This document shows positions 30,363 through 40,469 of a DNA stretch of 64,000 bases, piece by piece; the first letter of the stretch is position 1, and each line of letters begins with the position of its first letter. The notes under the pieces were generated by a model, which did no database searches, was not told where the DNA came from, and saw only the letters and a list, made by a program, of their open reading frames with translations. Origin of the DNA: Bradyrhizobium sp. CCBAU 53421 (lineage in GTDB: Bacteria; Pseudomonadota; Alphaproteobacteria; Rhizobiales; Xanthobacteraceae); assembly GCF_015291625.1 (NCBI RefSeq), contig NZ_CP030047.1:5022001-5086000 (forward strand), in the 5' to 3' direction. The position numbers and the translations under genes were made by a program.

Positions 30363-31546
30363 GCATGACTTCAGCCGATCTTGCCGGCGATCGCGAGGTG
30401 ATTGCACGCGCCGAGGCGATCAGGGACGCGGTTGCGGCCGCCTCCGACGCAATCGAGACGACCCGCCGCCTGCCGCCCGACCTGCTCGACCGGCTGCATG
30501 AGGCGCGGCTGTTCCGCCTGCTGCTGCCGCGCTCGACCGACGGCATCGAGACCGATCCCGTCACCTTCTTCCACGTCATCGAGACCATCGCCAAGGCCGA
30601 CGCCTCGACGGCGTGGTGCCTGAGCCAGGCCGGCGGCTGCGCGATGTCGGCGGCCTATCTCGATCTGCCGGTCGCGCAGGAGATGTTCGCCGACCCGCGC
30701 GCCGTGCTGGCTTGGGGACCCGGCCCGAAGGTCAAGGCCGTCGAGTGCGCGGGCGGCTACCGCGTCACAGGGGTCTGGTCGTTTGCGTCAGGCGGCCGGC
30801 ACGCCACCTGGCTCGGCGCCCACTGCCCGATCTATGCCGCGGACGGCTCGCCGCGCCGCGACGCCAATGGCGAGCAGGCCGAGCGCACCATGCTGGTGCG
30901 GACCGAAGACGTCGAATGGACCGACATCTGGAACACGGTCGGGCTGCGCGGCACCGCCAGCGACCAGTTCGCGCTGAACGATTTCTTCGTCCGCTCTGAC
31001 CATTCGATCACCCGCGAATTCGATCGCGAATGCCGCGAAGGCGGCCCGCTGTACCGGATGAGCAACCACACCTGCTACCAGGTCGGCTTCGCCGGCGTTG
31101 CCTGCGGCATCGCCCGCAGCGCACTGGACAATTTCGTCGACGTCGCCCGCAACAAGGTGCCGCGCGGCACGAAGAAGACGCTGCGCGACAATGCCGTGGT
31201 GCAATCCGGCCTCGCCCAGGCCGAGGTCAATCTGCGCGCCGCCCGCGGCTTCCTGCTGCAATCGATGGCCGATATCTGGCAGGACCTGGTTGCCGGCCAC
31301 AGCATCACGGTGGCGCAACGCATGACGATCCGGATGGCGGCAACCCACGCCATCCACAAGGCGCGGGAGGCCGTCGACTTCGCCTACAACACCGCCGGCG
31401 CCACCGCGATCTTCGACGGCCATCCACTGGAACGGCGCTTCCGCGACATGCACACCGTGACCCAGCAGTTGCAGGGCCGCTTCAGCCATTTCGAGACCGT
31501 CGGCGCGTGGATGCTCGGCGTCGAGGCCGACCTCAGCTTCGTCTAA
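30359..31546 (+). CDS. Acyl-CoA-dehydrogenase-fold flavin monooxygenase
   Basis: A 395-residue protein of the flavin-dependent monooxygenase branch of the acyl-CoA dehydrogenase fold (HsaA/HpaB-C2/DszC-like): LPPDLLDRLHEARLFRLLLP at the N-terminus, ADASTAWCLSQAGG, YRVTGVWSFASGG around the flavin, TWLGAH, WNTVGLRGTASDQFAL, and a helical C-terminal domain with FDGHPLERRFRDMHTVTQ. Such enzymes hydroxylate aromatic or steroid rings, or desulphurise, with reduced flavin from a partner reductase. No reductase is next to it. The substrate is unknown. It overlaps the MFS gene by 4 bp and is followed 24 bp later by a VOC gene. Confidence 0.8.
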   Translation: MSMTSADLAGDREVIARAEAIRDAVAAASDAIETTRRLPPDLLDRLHEARLFRLLLPRSTDGIETDPVTFFHVIETIAKADASTAWCLSQAGGCAMSAAYLDLPVAQEMFADPRAVLAWGPGPKVKAVECAGGYRVTGVWSFASGGRHATWLGAHCPIYAADGSPRRDANGEQAERTMLVRTEDVEWTDIWNTVGLRGTASDQFALNDFFVRSDHSITREFDRECREGGPLYRMSNHTCYQVGFAGVACGIARSALDNFVDVARNKVPRGTKKTLRDNAVVQSGLAQAEVNLRAARGFLLQSMADIWQDLVAGHSITVAQRMTIRMAATHAIHKAREAVDFAYNTAGATAIFDGHPLERRFRDMHTVTQQLQGRFSHFETVGAWMLGVEADLSFV

Positions 31547-31570
31547 CCCTAATTCTCAAGGAGAAGAACC

Positions 31571-31972
31571 ATGCCATTGGGCGGACTACAGCATTACACC
31601 ATAGAGCCGCAGGATCTGGAGAAGACCAAGGCGTTCTATTGCGACGTGCTCGGCCTCGAGAACGGCGATCGTCCGCCGCTCGATTTCCCCGGCTACTGGC
31701 TCTATTCCGGCGGCCAGGCCACTGTCCATTTGATGGGCACCCGCAAGCCGCGCGACGGCATCGTGGTGCGCGGCACCGAGAAGAAATATGAAGACACCGG
31801 CCGGCTCGATCATATCGCCTTCGCCGCCACCGACGTCGACGCCGTGCGCAAGCGTCTGCAATCGAAGAACGTCAGCTTCCGCGAGCAGATCGTGCCGCGC
31901 ACCGGCGACACCCAGATATTCCTCTACGATCCCGACGGCGTCGGCGTGGAGCTGAACTTCCCGAAAAGCTGA
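31571..31972 (+). CDS. VOC-family (glyoxalase / extradiol dioxygenase fold) protein
   Basis: A 133-residue vicinal-oxygen-chelate protein with two beta-alpha-beta-beta-beta modules: LQHYTIEPQDLEKTKAFYCDVLGLE and LDHIAFAATDVDAVRKRL. Potential metal ligands are the His in LQHYTI, the His in TVHLMG, the His in LDHIAF and the Glu in VGVELNF, so a divalent-metal site is plausible. AAGGAG precedes the start. As third gene of the MFS/flavin-enzyme cassette it could cleave or isomerise the hydroxylated product. A terminator follows 35 bp later. Confidence 0.8.
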   Translation: MPLGGLQHYTIEPQDLEKTKAFYCDVLGLENGDRPPLDFPGYWLYSGGQATVHLMGTRKPRDGIVVRGTEKKYEDTGRLDHIAFAATDVDAVRKRLQSKNVSFREQIVPRTGDTQIFLYDPDGVGVELNFPKS

Positions 31973-32007
31973 ACCGGGCCTCGCCGGATGGTGCCCAGCT
32001 CAACAAT

Positions 32008-32034
32008 TGGCCGGTGCATGTGCCGGCCATTTTT
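32008..32034 (+). terminator. Rho-independent terminator after the VOC gene
   Basis: TGGCCGG - 8-nt loop - CCGGCCA followed by TTTTT. It ends the MFS/flavin-enzyme/VOC transcript. Confidence 0.75.
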
Positions 32035-32231
32035 CATGTCACCGGAGCGGTTCCCGACAAGGCCCCGACTCGGCCATCACTCGGGCCTGATCCGGTCCGT
32101 TTTTCTTCAACATTGAATGACGAATTAACCCGGCCGCGCCGCTGCGGCAGAATAGCCGGGTGCTGCGCCTTTAACCTACCCCAGGGCATGGTGGCCCGGC
32201 TATTCGTCCCCACTTCGCCGTCGATCATGCT

Positions 32232-32984
32232 CTAATCGAGCCCGCGTTCGTGGCTGAGGCGGACCATTTCGTTGATGAAGATTTGTTTCTGCTTGTCGTC
32301 GAGACTCGCAAATAGCGGCTCTGCGGCATCGGCGACGCCGCGCTGATCGACTGCGCGGTCATTGAGGAACTGGGCTTCGTTGCGCATCTGCTCGATGATG
32401 TCGTCGGGCGGATCGCGCTGCGCGCGCGCAATCCGCAGGTTGAGACGGTCGGCGCCATTGTGCCCGAGATAGTGCATCGCACTGTTGAAGCCGGCCCAAT
32501 TCTTCTCCTGCTCCGGCGTCAGGTTGAGCTCCGTCTTGATCCGCTCGATGTTGGCGTCGCTGTTGGCGACGATCTGTTCGGCCGTGAGCTGCGGCGCGCC
32601 CGCTTGGGTCAGCACGGTCGGCGCTTGCTTTCCGCCCTTGTCCTTGGTGGCGACCTTGGCCGATTTGGCGGCCTTGGCGCCCTGTTTGTCACCGGACGCC
32701 GGAGCCTGTGCATTCCTGCCGTTGCCGGCATTGGGGGTGGCGTTGTTGTTGCCGGTGAGCACCCCGGTCACGCCGGTCACCACGCCGACGACGCCGCCGA
32801 TTGCTCCGCCTAGAACGCCGCCGACCGGTCCGGCGGCCTTGTTGCCTTCGCGCGCGCCGTTTTCGACGCCCTGCACGATCTGCGCATCGACCATATGAGG
32901 CACGGCAAGCAGCGTGACGGCGGCGGCCCCAACCGCGACGCACAATTTCCATTGCGCTCGCAGCTTCGCTACCGGGATGAGCAT
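32232..32984 (-). CDS. Exported LTXXQ-motif (Spy/CpxP-like) protein
   Basis: A 250-residue exported protein. Signal peptide at about residues 1-34, then a Gly/Val-rich segment (GPVGGVLGGAIGGVVGVVTG) that may insert in a membrane, an Ala/Lys-rich low-complexity linker, and a helical C-terminal domain with two LTxxQ-type motifs (LNLTPEQEKNW and LFASLDDKQKQIF). Spy/CpxP proteins are periplasmic chaperones or stress sensors. CGGAGA precedes the ATG at 32984; the open frame extends 17 codons further without support. Confidence 0.75.
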   Translation of the reverse strand: MLIPVAKLRAQWKLCVAVGAAAVTLLAVPHMVDAQIVQGVENGAREGNKAAGPVGGVLGGAIGGVVGVVTGVTGVLTGNNNATPNAGNGRNAQAPASGDKQGAKAAKSAKVATKDKGGKQAPTVLTQAGAPQLTAEQIVANSDANIERIKTELNLTPEQEKNWAGFNSAMHYLGHNGADRLNLRIARAQRDPPDDIIEQMRNEAQFLNDRAVDQRGVADAAEPLFASLDDKQKQIFINEMVRLSHERGLD

Positions 32985-33436
32985 GATCGGGTCTCCGTGA
33001 TCGATGGTGGATTGCAGGACTGACGCGGCGGGCAAGTTCGACGAATCCGGACTTTATCGTTTCCGGCTTCGGCAAGTCTATTGGTCGCGCTGGCCATCAA
33101 CATGACGGAACACGGCTCGATCAGGCTCGTTTGGAAACCTGCGGCTCAACCGCGCACCGTCTGCGAGCGTTGCGCCAACCCAAGCGTGCGTCGCAGCATG
33201 ATTACCGGAAGCGCGGCAAATCACCGGCAACGGCAGCGATGCCAACGACACTGCCTGCGATTTGACCACAACGTTAGTACTACGTGGCACAGGCATCTCG
33301 TTTCTCGACAGCAGCCGGCAATTCTGTTCTGATCGGTGTGAACGAAATCCCGCGACGTCGCGCGAACGCGACGCACAAAAACAACAACGGGATTCAAAAA
33401 AGTCTTTTGTCCGTCGGCTACCAGGGAGGGAATGCC
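32985..33436. other. 450-bp intergenic region upstream of the ABC importer operon
   Basis: Lies between the divergent LTXXQ gene and the ABC solute-binding-protein gene, so it must contain both promoters. It holds one GGAAC-N16-CGTT match (33107-33131, annotated separately). The part just before the ABC gene is A-rich (CACAAAAACAACAACGGGATT). No gene or structured RNA was recognised. Confidence 0.5.
33107..33131 (+). promoter_or_regulatory. EcfG-like promoter match, target unclear
   Basis: GGAAC (33107-33111), 16-bp spacer, CGTT (33128-33131). It points toward the ABC operon, but the first gene starts 306 bp further on, a long leader for this promoter type. About one chance match is expected in the window, so this may be that one. 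Confidence 0.25.
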
Positions 33437-34777
33437 ATGTCACGGAAGAAGCTTTCGCGCCGAGAATTCGTTGCGGCGACAGCGCTGTCATCGGCGGCGC
33501 TCATTACAGCCCCCTACGTGCGTGGCGCCTACGCGGCTGGAAAGCTCTCGATGGGCTTCTGGGATCACTGGGTGCCGGGTGCGAACAGCGCCTCCACCGA
33601 GCTCGTCAATGAATGGGCGGCCAAGGAAAAGGTCGAGGTCCAGATCGACTACATCACCAGCCAGGGCAACAAGAACATCGTCACCATCGCTGCCGAAGCG
33701 CAGGCGAAATCCGGTCACGATATCTTCCAGATGCCGACATGGTGGCCACAGGCCAATGCCGAGCTGCTCGAGCCGGTCAACGACATCATGGAGCCGCTGA
33801 TCAAGCTGAACGGCGAGGTCAACGGCACGGTCAAGTATCTCGGCCAGGCCGACGGCAAATGGCTCGGCGTTCCCGCCAGCGTCGGCAGCCAGATCAAGGG
33901 TCCCTGCTCGCGCATCGACCTGATGAAGAAGTACGCCAACATCGACGTCCAGGAGATGTATCCCGCCGGAAGCCCGCCGAAGGCCGACAACTGGACTCTC
34001 GACACGTTCCTCAAGGCAGCTGAAGCGTGCCACAAGGCCGGCTTCCCGTTCGGCATCGGTCTCGGCGAGACCAGCGACAATGTCGACACCGCCGGCGCGA
34101 TCTTCCAGTCGTTCGGAGCGCAGCTGGTCGACGCCAAGGGCAACCTCACCGTCAAGACCGACGCGGTGCGCCAGTCGCTCGAATTCTACAAGAAGCTGCT
34201 GGCCTTCCTGCCGCCCGACGTTGCCGCATGGGACGATGCCTCGAACAACAAGTGGCTGGTCGCCGGCAAGGGCGCGATGATCATGAACCCGCCGAGCGCC
34301 TGGGCGGTCGCCAAGCGCGATGCCCCGCAAGTCGCCGAGCAATGCTGGACCCACGGGTTCCCGGCCGGACCGAAGGGACGTTTCGCGCCCTATCTGCCGT
34401 TCTTCTGGTCGATCTGGTCGTTCTCGAAGAACAAGGAAGCGGCCAAGAGCCTGCTGTCGTTCCTGTCGCAGCCCGCATCGATCGAGAAGATGGTGGTCGC
34501 GAGCGGCGGCTACGACCTGCCGGCCTACGAGAAGCTCACGACGTTGAAGGTCTGGGAGGAGCAAGGGCCGCCGAAGGGCACGCTCTATCACTACCCGAAC
34601 CCCTACAAGCACCAGACGCTGTCGATCGCGGCATCGCCCGCGCCGCCCAAGGTCGCGCAGCAGATCTACTTCCAGGCCACCCTGACCAAGATGTGCCTGC
34701 GCTACTACCAAGGTGAAAGCATGGAGAAGACCCTCGCCTGGGCCGAGGGCGAATGCGAAGGCTTCATGCGAAGCTGA
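33437..34777 (+). CDS. ABC importer solute-binding protein, family 1 (sugar type), Tat-exported
   Basis: A 446-residue periplasmic binding protein. The start at 33437 follows AGGGAGGG and gives a twin-arginine signal (SRREFVAATALSSAALITAP) cut near APYVRGAYA. The mature part has the family-1 pattern: WAAKEKVEVQIDYITS, FQMPTWWPQANAELLEPV, GKGAMIMNPPSAWAVAK, and SKNKEAAKSLLSFL near the end. Tat export suggests folding before transport. Family 1 mostly binds oligosaccharides or polyols, but the companion enzymes here are not glycosidases, so the ligand is open. First gene of an apparent six-gene operon. Confidence 0.88.
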   Translation: MSRKKLSRREFVAATALSSAALITAPYVRGAYAAGKLSMGFWDHWVPGANSASTELVNEWAAKEKVEVQIDYITSQGNKNIVTIAAEAQAKSGHDIFQMPTWWPQANAELLEPVNDIMEPLIKLNGEVNGTVKYLGQADGKWLGVPASVGSQIKGPCSRIDLMKKYANIDVQEMYPAGSPPKADNWTLDTFLKAAEACHKAGFPFGIGLGETSDNVDTAGAIFQSFGAQLVDAKGNLTVKTDAVRQSLEFYKKLLAFLPPDVAAWDDASNNKWLVAGKGAMIMNPPSAWAVAKRDAPQVAEQCWTHGFPAGPKGRFAPYLPFFWSIWSFSKNKEAAKSLLSFLSQPASIEKMVVASGGYDLPAYEKLTTLKVWEEQGPPKGTLYHYPNPYKHQTLSIAASPAPPKVAQQIYFQATLTKMCLRYYQGESMEKTLAWAEGECEGFMRS

Positions 34778-34894
34778 CGAAAGGACGGGCTCGCGTGCGG
34801 CCGCCGATCGTGCTGGCCGCGCGGAGCCTCGTCTTGATAACCCAGCGGCCGAACCGACGAGCCGTGCAACCAACCCGCGCGAGGGACCAGCGTC

Positions 34895-35833
34895 ATGGTT
34901 GATGTCGCATTCCAACCCAACCGCACAGCCGTGGCCCAGACGGGGCGAAGGCGCGTCGGCCTGCGCAACGCGCTGCGGCGCAAGTCGATGTCGGCGTTCC
35001 TGATGACGCTGCCGCTGATCCTCCTGATCGGCATCCTGGTGATCTATCCGGCAATCTACTCGCTGCACCTTGCGACGCTGAACAAGGCGATGACGAAGTT
35101 CGTCGGCTTCGGCAACTTCGAGTTCCTGTTCAAGCGCGACACCTTCTGGCTGGTGGTCAAGCAATCCTGCATTTTCGCGATCTCGGCGGTGATCTTCAAG
35201 GCGCTGATCGGCTTCATCGTCGCGCATTTCGTCCACAACGTGCCGGCCAACAAGCAGCGCAAGTGGCGCGGCATGCTGCTGGTGCCATGGGTGATCCCGC
35301 CGGCGATGAGCACGCTGGCCTGGCTGTGGCTGTTCGACCCGTCCTACAGCGCCTTCAACTACACGCTGTCCTTCTTCGGCCTCGGGCCGATCCCATGGAC
35401 GGGCGACGCGATGTGGGCGCGCTTCTCGGTGATCCTGGTCAACGTCTGGTACGGCGCGCCGTTCTTCATGATCATGTATCTGGCAGCGTTGAAATCGGTG
35501 CCCGAGCAGCTCTATGAGGCAGCCGCGATCGACGGCGCCAATTGGTGGCAGCGCATCTGGTACGTGACCTTACCGATGATGCGCAACATCATCGCGATCA
35601 CGACGCTGTTCTCGCTGATCGTGACCTTCGCCAATTTCGACATCGTGCGCATCCTGACCGCGGGCGGGCCGCTCGACCACACCCATATCTTCGCGACCTG
35701 GGCGTTCCGCGTCGGCATCGAGGGCAGCGACATCCCGCTCGGCGCCAGCGTCTCGCTGTTCATGGTGCCGATCCTCGCGGTCGCTGCGATCTTCATCCTG
35801 CGCGACATCACCAAACGCGGGAACGAATCCTGA
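34895..35833 (+). CDS. ABC importer permease, MalF/UgpA type
   Basis: A 312-residue inner-membrane permease with six or seven spans. It begins its first span with MSAFLMTLPLILLIGILVIYPAIYS and carries the EAA loop EQLYEAAAIDGANWWQRIWYVTLPMM, which docks on the ATPase. It pairs with the next gene product to form the channel. GAGGGA lies upstream of the ATG; a 117-bp gap separates it from the binding-protein gene, and its stop overlaps the next start by one base. Confidence 0.92.
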   Translation: MVDVAFQPNRTAVAQTGRRRVGLRNALRRKSMSAFLMTLPLILLIGILVIYPAIYSLHLATLNKAMTKFVGFGNFEFLFKRDTFWLVVKQSCIFAISAVIFKALIGFIVAHFVHNVPANKQRKWRGMLLVPWVIPPAMSTLAWLWLFDPSYSAFNYTLSFFGLGPIPWTGDAMWARFSVILVNVWYGAPFFMIMYLAALKSVPEQLYEAAAIDGANWWQRIWYVTLPMMRNIIAITTLFSLIVTFANFDIVRILTAGGPLDHTHIFATWAFRVGIEGSDIPLGASVSLFMVPILAVAAIFILRDITKRGNES

Positions 35834-36744
35834 TGAGCACGGTGACGATCGACAAGTCCGGACCGACCCGCAAGGTCAAATACGGCAGCATGAGCCGCGA
35901 CCGGACCTGGGCGCTACGCTGGTCCTACTTCTTCCTGACGCTGTTCGCGGTCTTCTCGCTGACGCCGCCATTCTACATGCTGATCACCTCGCTGAAGGGC
36001 AGCGCGGAAATCTCGGCGGCGACCAATCCGTGGTGGGTCTACCACCCGACCTTCGAGAACTACGTGCAGCTCCTGACCTCGAACCAGTTCCTGCGCTTCT
36101 TCTGGAATTCGGCCTGGGTCTCGATCATCGTGGTCACCATCACGATGCTGATCAGCGTGCCGGCGGCCTTTGCGCTGGCGCGGATGAAGTTCTGGGGCTC
36201 GGCGACGCTCGCGACCGGGGTGTTCCTCACCTATCTCATTCCGGACAGCCTGCTGTTCATCCCGCTGTTCAAGATGTTCGCGGTGTTCGGCGACTGGACC
36301 GGCGTCCAGCTCGTCAACCGCTGGTACGTGCTGCTGTTCATCTACCCGACGCTGACGGTGCCGTTCTGTACCTGGATCATGATCGGCTATTTCGCCTCGA
36401 TCCCGAAGGAGCTCGACGAAGCCGCGATCATCGACGGCGCGAGCTGGTTCCAGACGCTGACACGGATCTTCATTCCGGTCGCCCTGCCCGGCCTGATCGC
36501 AGCGACGATCTTCGCCTTCACCGTCTCCTGGGCCCAGTTCCTCTATCCGCTGGTGTTTACCACCTCGACCGACCAGCTCGTGCTGCCGGTCGGCATCATC
36601 ACGACCCTGATCAAGGGTGACGTCTTCAACTGGGGACAGATCATGACCGGCGCCCTGCTCGGGGCCGCGCCGCCGCTGATCATCTACGCCTTCCTGATGG
36701 ACTACTACATTGCCGGCCTCACCGCCGGTGCGACAAAGGGTTGA
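35833..36744 (+). CDS. ABC importer permease, MalG/UgpE type
   Basis: A 303-residue permease with six spans and the EAA loop KELDEAAIIDGASWFQTLTR. The start at 35833 shares a base with the previous stop (TGATG), so translation is coupled; the open frame continues upstream but lacks membrane character there. Partner of the MalF-type permease and of the ATPase that follows 31 bp later. Confidence 0.92.
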   Translation: MSTVTIDKSGPTRKVKYGSMSRDRTWALRWSYFFLTLFAVFSLTPPFYMLITSLKGSAEISAATNPWWVYHPTFENYVQLLTSNQFLRFFWNSAWVSIIVVTITMLISVPAAFALARMKFWGSATLATGVFLTYLIPDSLLFIPLFKMFAVFGDWTGVQLVNRWYVLLFIYPTLTVPFCTWIMIGYFASIPKELDEAAIIDGASWFQTLTRIFIPVALPGLIAATIFAFTVSWAQFLYPLVFTTSTDQLVLPVGIITTLIKGDVFNWGQIMTGALLGAAPPLIIYAFLMDYYIAGLTAGATKG

Positions 36745-36775
36745 ACGCGACAGAGGCAGGATAAGGGTAGGATTC

Positions 36776-37876
<1,101 letters not shown>

Positions 37877-37905
37877 CGGCGTACAAGAAACCTCAAGGGC
37901 AGGAA

Positions 37906-38895
37906 ATGGCCACCAACAAGAAGAAGATTTTCATCACCCAGACTCTGTCTCCGGGGGCGCGGGTGCTCCTCAACGAGCGGGACGATGTAGAACTCGTCGA
38001 ATTTCCCAACCTGATCTCGGCCAATGACTTCCAGGCGATGCTGGAGCGGCATGCGCCGGTCCATGGCGTGGCGCTCGGCGCGACCCGCTTCGGCGAGGCG
38101 GAGCTGGAGGCGTCCAAGGGCATGCTGGTGGTGACCCGGATCGGCGTCGGCTATGACGCGGTCGACGTGCCCGCGCTGTCCCGCCGCAAGGTGCCGCTGA
38201 TGGTCGCAGGCACCGCGAACTCGCCGTCGGTCGCCGAGCACGCCGTGTTCATGATGCTGACGCTGGCCAAGCGCGCGCAGGAAATGCACGCGATGGTCAA
38301 GGAAGGCACCTGGGCGAGCCGGCTCGGCGTGCTGCCGTTCGACCTTTACGGCAAGACGGTCCTGATCGTCGGCTTCGGCCGCATCGGCACCCGCACCGCC
38401 AAACGCTGCCTCGCAATGGAAATGAACGTGCTGGTCTACGACCCCTACAAGCCCGCCGCCGAGATCACCGCGGCCGGCTGCGAGGCCGTGCCGAGCCTTG
38501 AGGCGGCGCTGCCGCGGGCGGATTTCGTCACCATCCATTGCCCGAAGTCGCCCGAGACGGTCGGTCTGTTCAACGCCGCGCGGATCAGGCTGATGAAGCC
38601 GACCGCCTATCTCATCAACACCGCCCGCGGCGGCATCGTGGACGAAAAGGCGCTGCACGACGCGCTGGTGTCGGGCAAGCTTGCCGGCGCCGGCCTCGAC
38701 GTGTTCGAGGTCGAGCCTCCGCCGGTCGGCCAGCCCCTGCACGCTTTGCCGAATGTGATCATGGCACCGCATGTCGCGGGCGTGACCGTCGAGGCCGTCG
38801 ATCGCATGAGCGAGCAGACCGCGCGCAATATCCTGAGCGTGCTGGACGGCAATCCGCTGCGCCAGAACGTGATCAATCAGGACGTCCTCGGCTGA
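37906..38895 (+). CDS. D-2-hydroxyacid dehydrogenase (phosphoglycerate dehydrogenase family)
   Basis: A 329-residue NAD-dependent dehydrogenase of the D-2-hydroxyacid family, interconverting 2-hydroxy and 2-oxo acids. Seen: the substrate-side segment RIGVGYDAVDVPAL, the dinucleotide fold VLIVGFGRIGTRTAKRC, catalytic Arg in NTARGGIVDE, Glu in the FEVEPPP loop, and His in APHVAGVT. No C-terminal ACT domain, so not the allosteric serine-pathway enzyme. Start 37906 follows AAGGGCAGGA. Placement between an ABC ATPase and an amidase suggests catabolism of the imported compound. Confidence 0.85.
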   Translation: MATNKKKIFITQTLSPGARVLLNERDDVELVEFPNLISANDFQAMLERHAPVHGVALGATRFGEAELEASKGMLVVTRIGVGYDAVDVPALSRRKVPLMVAGTANSPSVAEHAVFMMLTLAKRAQEMHAMVKEGTWASRLGVLPFDLYGKTVLIVGFGRIGTRTAKRCLAMEMNVLVYDPYKPAAEITAAGCEAVPSLEAALPRADFVTIHCPKSPETVGLFNAARIRLMKPTAYLINTARGGIVDEKALHDALVSGKLAGAGLDVFEVEPPPVGQPLHALPNVIMAPHVAGVTVEAVDRMSEQTARNILSVLDGNPLRQNVINQDVLG

Positions 38896-38964
38896 GCTTT
38901 CAGCCTTCCTCGTTTGCGCCGCGGCCGATCCCGCGAGGTCGGCCCGGCGATGCGGAGCATGCAC

Positions 38965-40389
38965 ATGGCTTTCAAGGAATTCGGCAACTACGATGCGGTC
39001 GGTCTCGCCGAGCTCGTCCGTAAGAAGGACGTCACGGCGAAGGAGCTGCTCGACGAGGCGATTGCGCGCACGGCCGCCGTCGATCCGAAGATTAACGCGG
39101 TCGTCGTCAAGCACTACGACTACGCCGAGCGCCAGATCGCCAAGGGATTGCCCGACGGCCCCTTCACCGGCGTACCGTTCCTGCTGAAGGATCTCGACCT
39201 GCTCGAGGGCACCCGCACCACGTCGGGCGCCAGCCTGCTGAAGGACTTCGTCGCGGACCACAACGGCACGCTGACCCAGCGCTTCCTCGATGCCGGTCTG
39301 GCGATCTTCGGCAAGAGCGCGAGCCCGGAGTTCGGCCTGATGCCGACGACGGAATCCCGCCTGTTCGGCCCGACCCGCAATCCCTGGAATCTCGAGCATT
39401 CCTCCGGCGGCTCCTCCGGCGGCGCGGGGGCTGCGGTCGCGGCGCGCATTCTGCCGGTTGCGCATGCCAGCGACGGCGGCGGCTCGATCCGGATCCCCGC
39501 CTCCGCCTCGGGCGTGTTCGGCATGAAGCCGACGCGCGCCCGCAACCCCTGCGGTCCCGATCGCGGCGAAGGCTGGGGCGGCTTCTCCGTCGGCCATGTG
39601 CTGAGCATCAGCGTGCGCGACAGCGCGGTCATGATGGATGCGATCCATGGTCCGGAGCCGTCGAGTCTCTACGTCGCGCCGCCGCCGCAGCGACCGTATT
39701 CCCAGGAGGTCGGCCGCGACCCCGGCCATCTGCGCATCAGCTTCACCGACAAGTCGCCCTATGGCGATGCTGTTGATCCCGAGATCGCCGCGGCGGTCCG
39801 CGACATCGCCAAGCAGCTCGCGGGCCTCGGCCACCATGTCGAGGAGCGTGCACCGCCGCTTGCCGCCGATCCCGCCGCGGTCATGACGACCATCGTCGGC
39901 GGCAACACCGCGCTGACCATCCGCCTGCTCGAACAGCGCGTCGGGCGCACGCTGACGTCGGACGACGTCGAGCGGCTGACGCTCGCCAGCGGCCAGAACT
40001 CGATCAAGATGACCCCGGCGGACTATGTCGCCGCGCAGCTTGCGGCGTTCCAGATCTCGCGCGGGCTCGCGACCTTCTTCGAGGGCTGCGACATCTTCCT
40101 CAGCCCGACATTGTGTGCGCCGCCGCTTCGCCTTGGCGAGCTGAACACGATGTCCGAGGACCTCACCCACATCGCGCCGGTGTTGCGCCGCTACATGCCG
40201 GGCACCGCGATGTTCAACATGTCCGGCCAACCGGCGATGTCGGTGCCGCTGGCCTGGAACAAGGCCGGTCTGCCGCTCGGCATGATGTTCGCGGCCAAGC
40301 TCGGCGAGGAAGGATTGCTGTTCCGCCTGGCCGGCCAGCTCGAGCAGGTTCGGCCCTGGAAGGACCGGCGGCCGCCGGTTTGTGCCTAG
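38965..40389 (+). CDS. Amidase (amidase signature family)
   Basis: A 474-residue amidase with the Ser-cisSer-Lys triad: Lys75 (PFLLKDLD), Ser150 (HSSGGSSGGA) and Ser174 (DGGGSIRIPA). It hydrolyses an amide to acid plus ammonia. The rest follows the family, with the C-terminal GMMFAAKLGEEGLLFRLAGQLE helix. Three in-frame ATGs (38950, 38959, 38965) are possible; 38965 is best placed after GGAG. As last gene of the operon it may act on an amide delivered by the ABC importer. GatA is less likely because no gatB or gatC is near. Confidence 0.88.
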   Translation: MAFKEFGNYDAVGLAELVRKKDVTAKELLDEAIARTAAVDPKINAVVVKHYDYAERQIAKGLPDGPFTGVPFLLKDLDLLEGTRTTSGASLLKDFVADHNGTLTQRFLDAGLAIFGKSASPEFGLMPTTESRLFGPTRNPWNLEHSSGGSSGGAGAAVAARILPVAHASDGGGSIRIPASASGVFGMKPTRARNPCGPDRGEGWGGFSVGHVLSISVRDSAVMMDAIHGPEPSSLYVAPPPQRPYSQEVGRDPGHLRISFTDKSPYGDAVDPEIAAAVRDIAKQLAGLGHHVEERAPPLAADPAAVMTTIVGGNTALTIRLLEQRVGRTLTSDDVERLTLASGQNSIKMTPADYVAAQLAAFQISRGLATFFEGCDIFLSPTLCAPPLRLGELNTMSEDLTHIAPVLRRYMPGTAMFNMSGQPAMSVPLAWNKAGLPLGMMFAAKLGEEGLLFRLAGQLEQVRPWKDRRPPVCA

Positions 40390-40469
40390 CTGACAAAGGG
40401 CAGTCAGATCAGGTAGATAGGAATGACGCTGGCACGATTCCGCCGGCGCCGTGCCCGGGAGACCGAACC

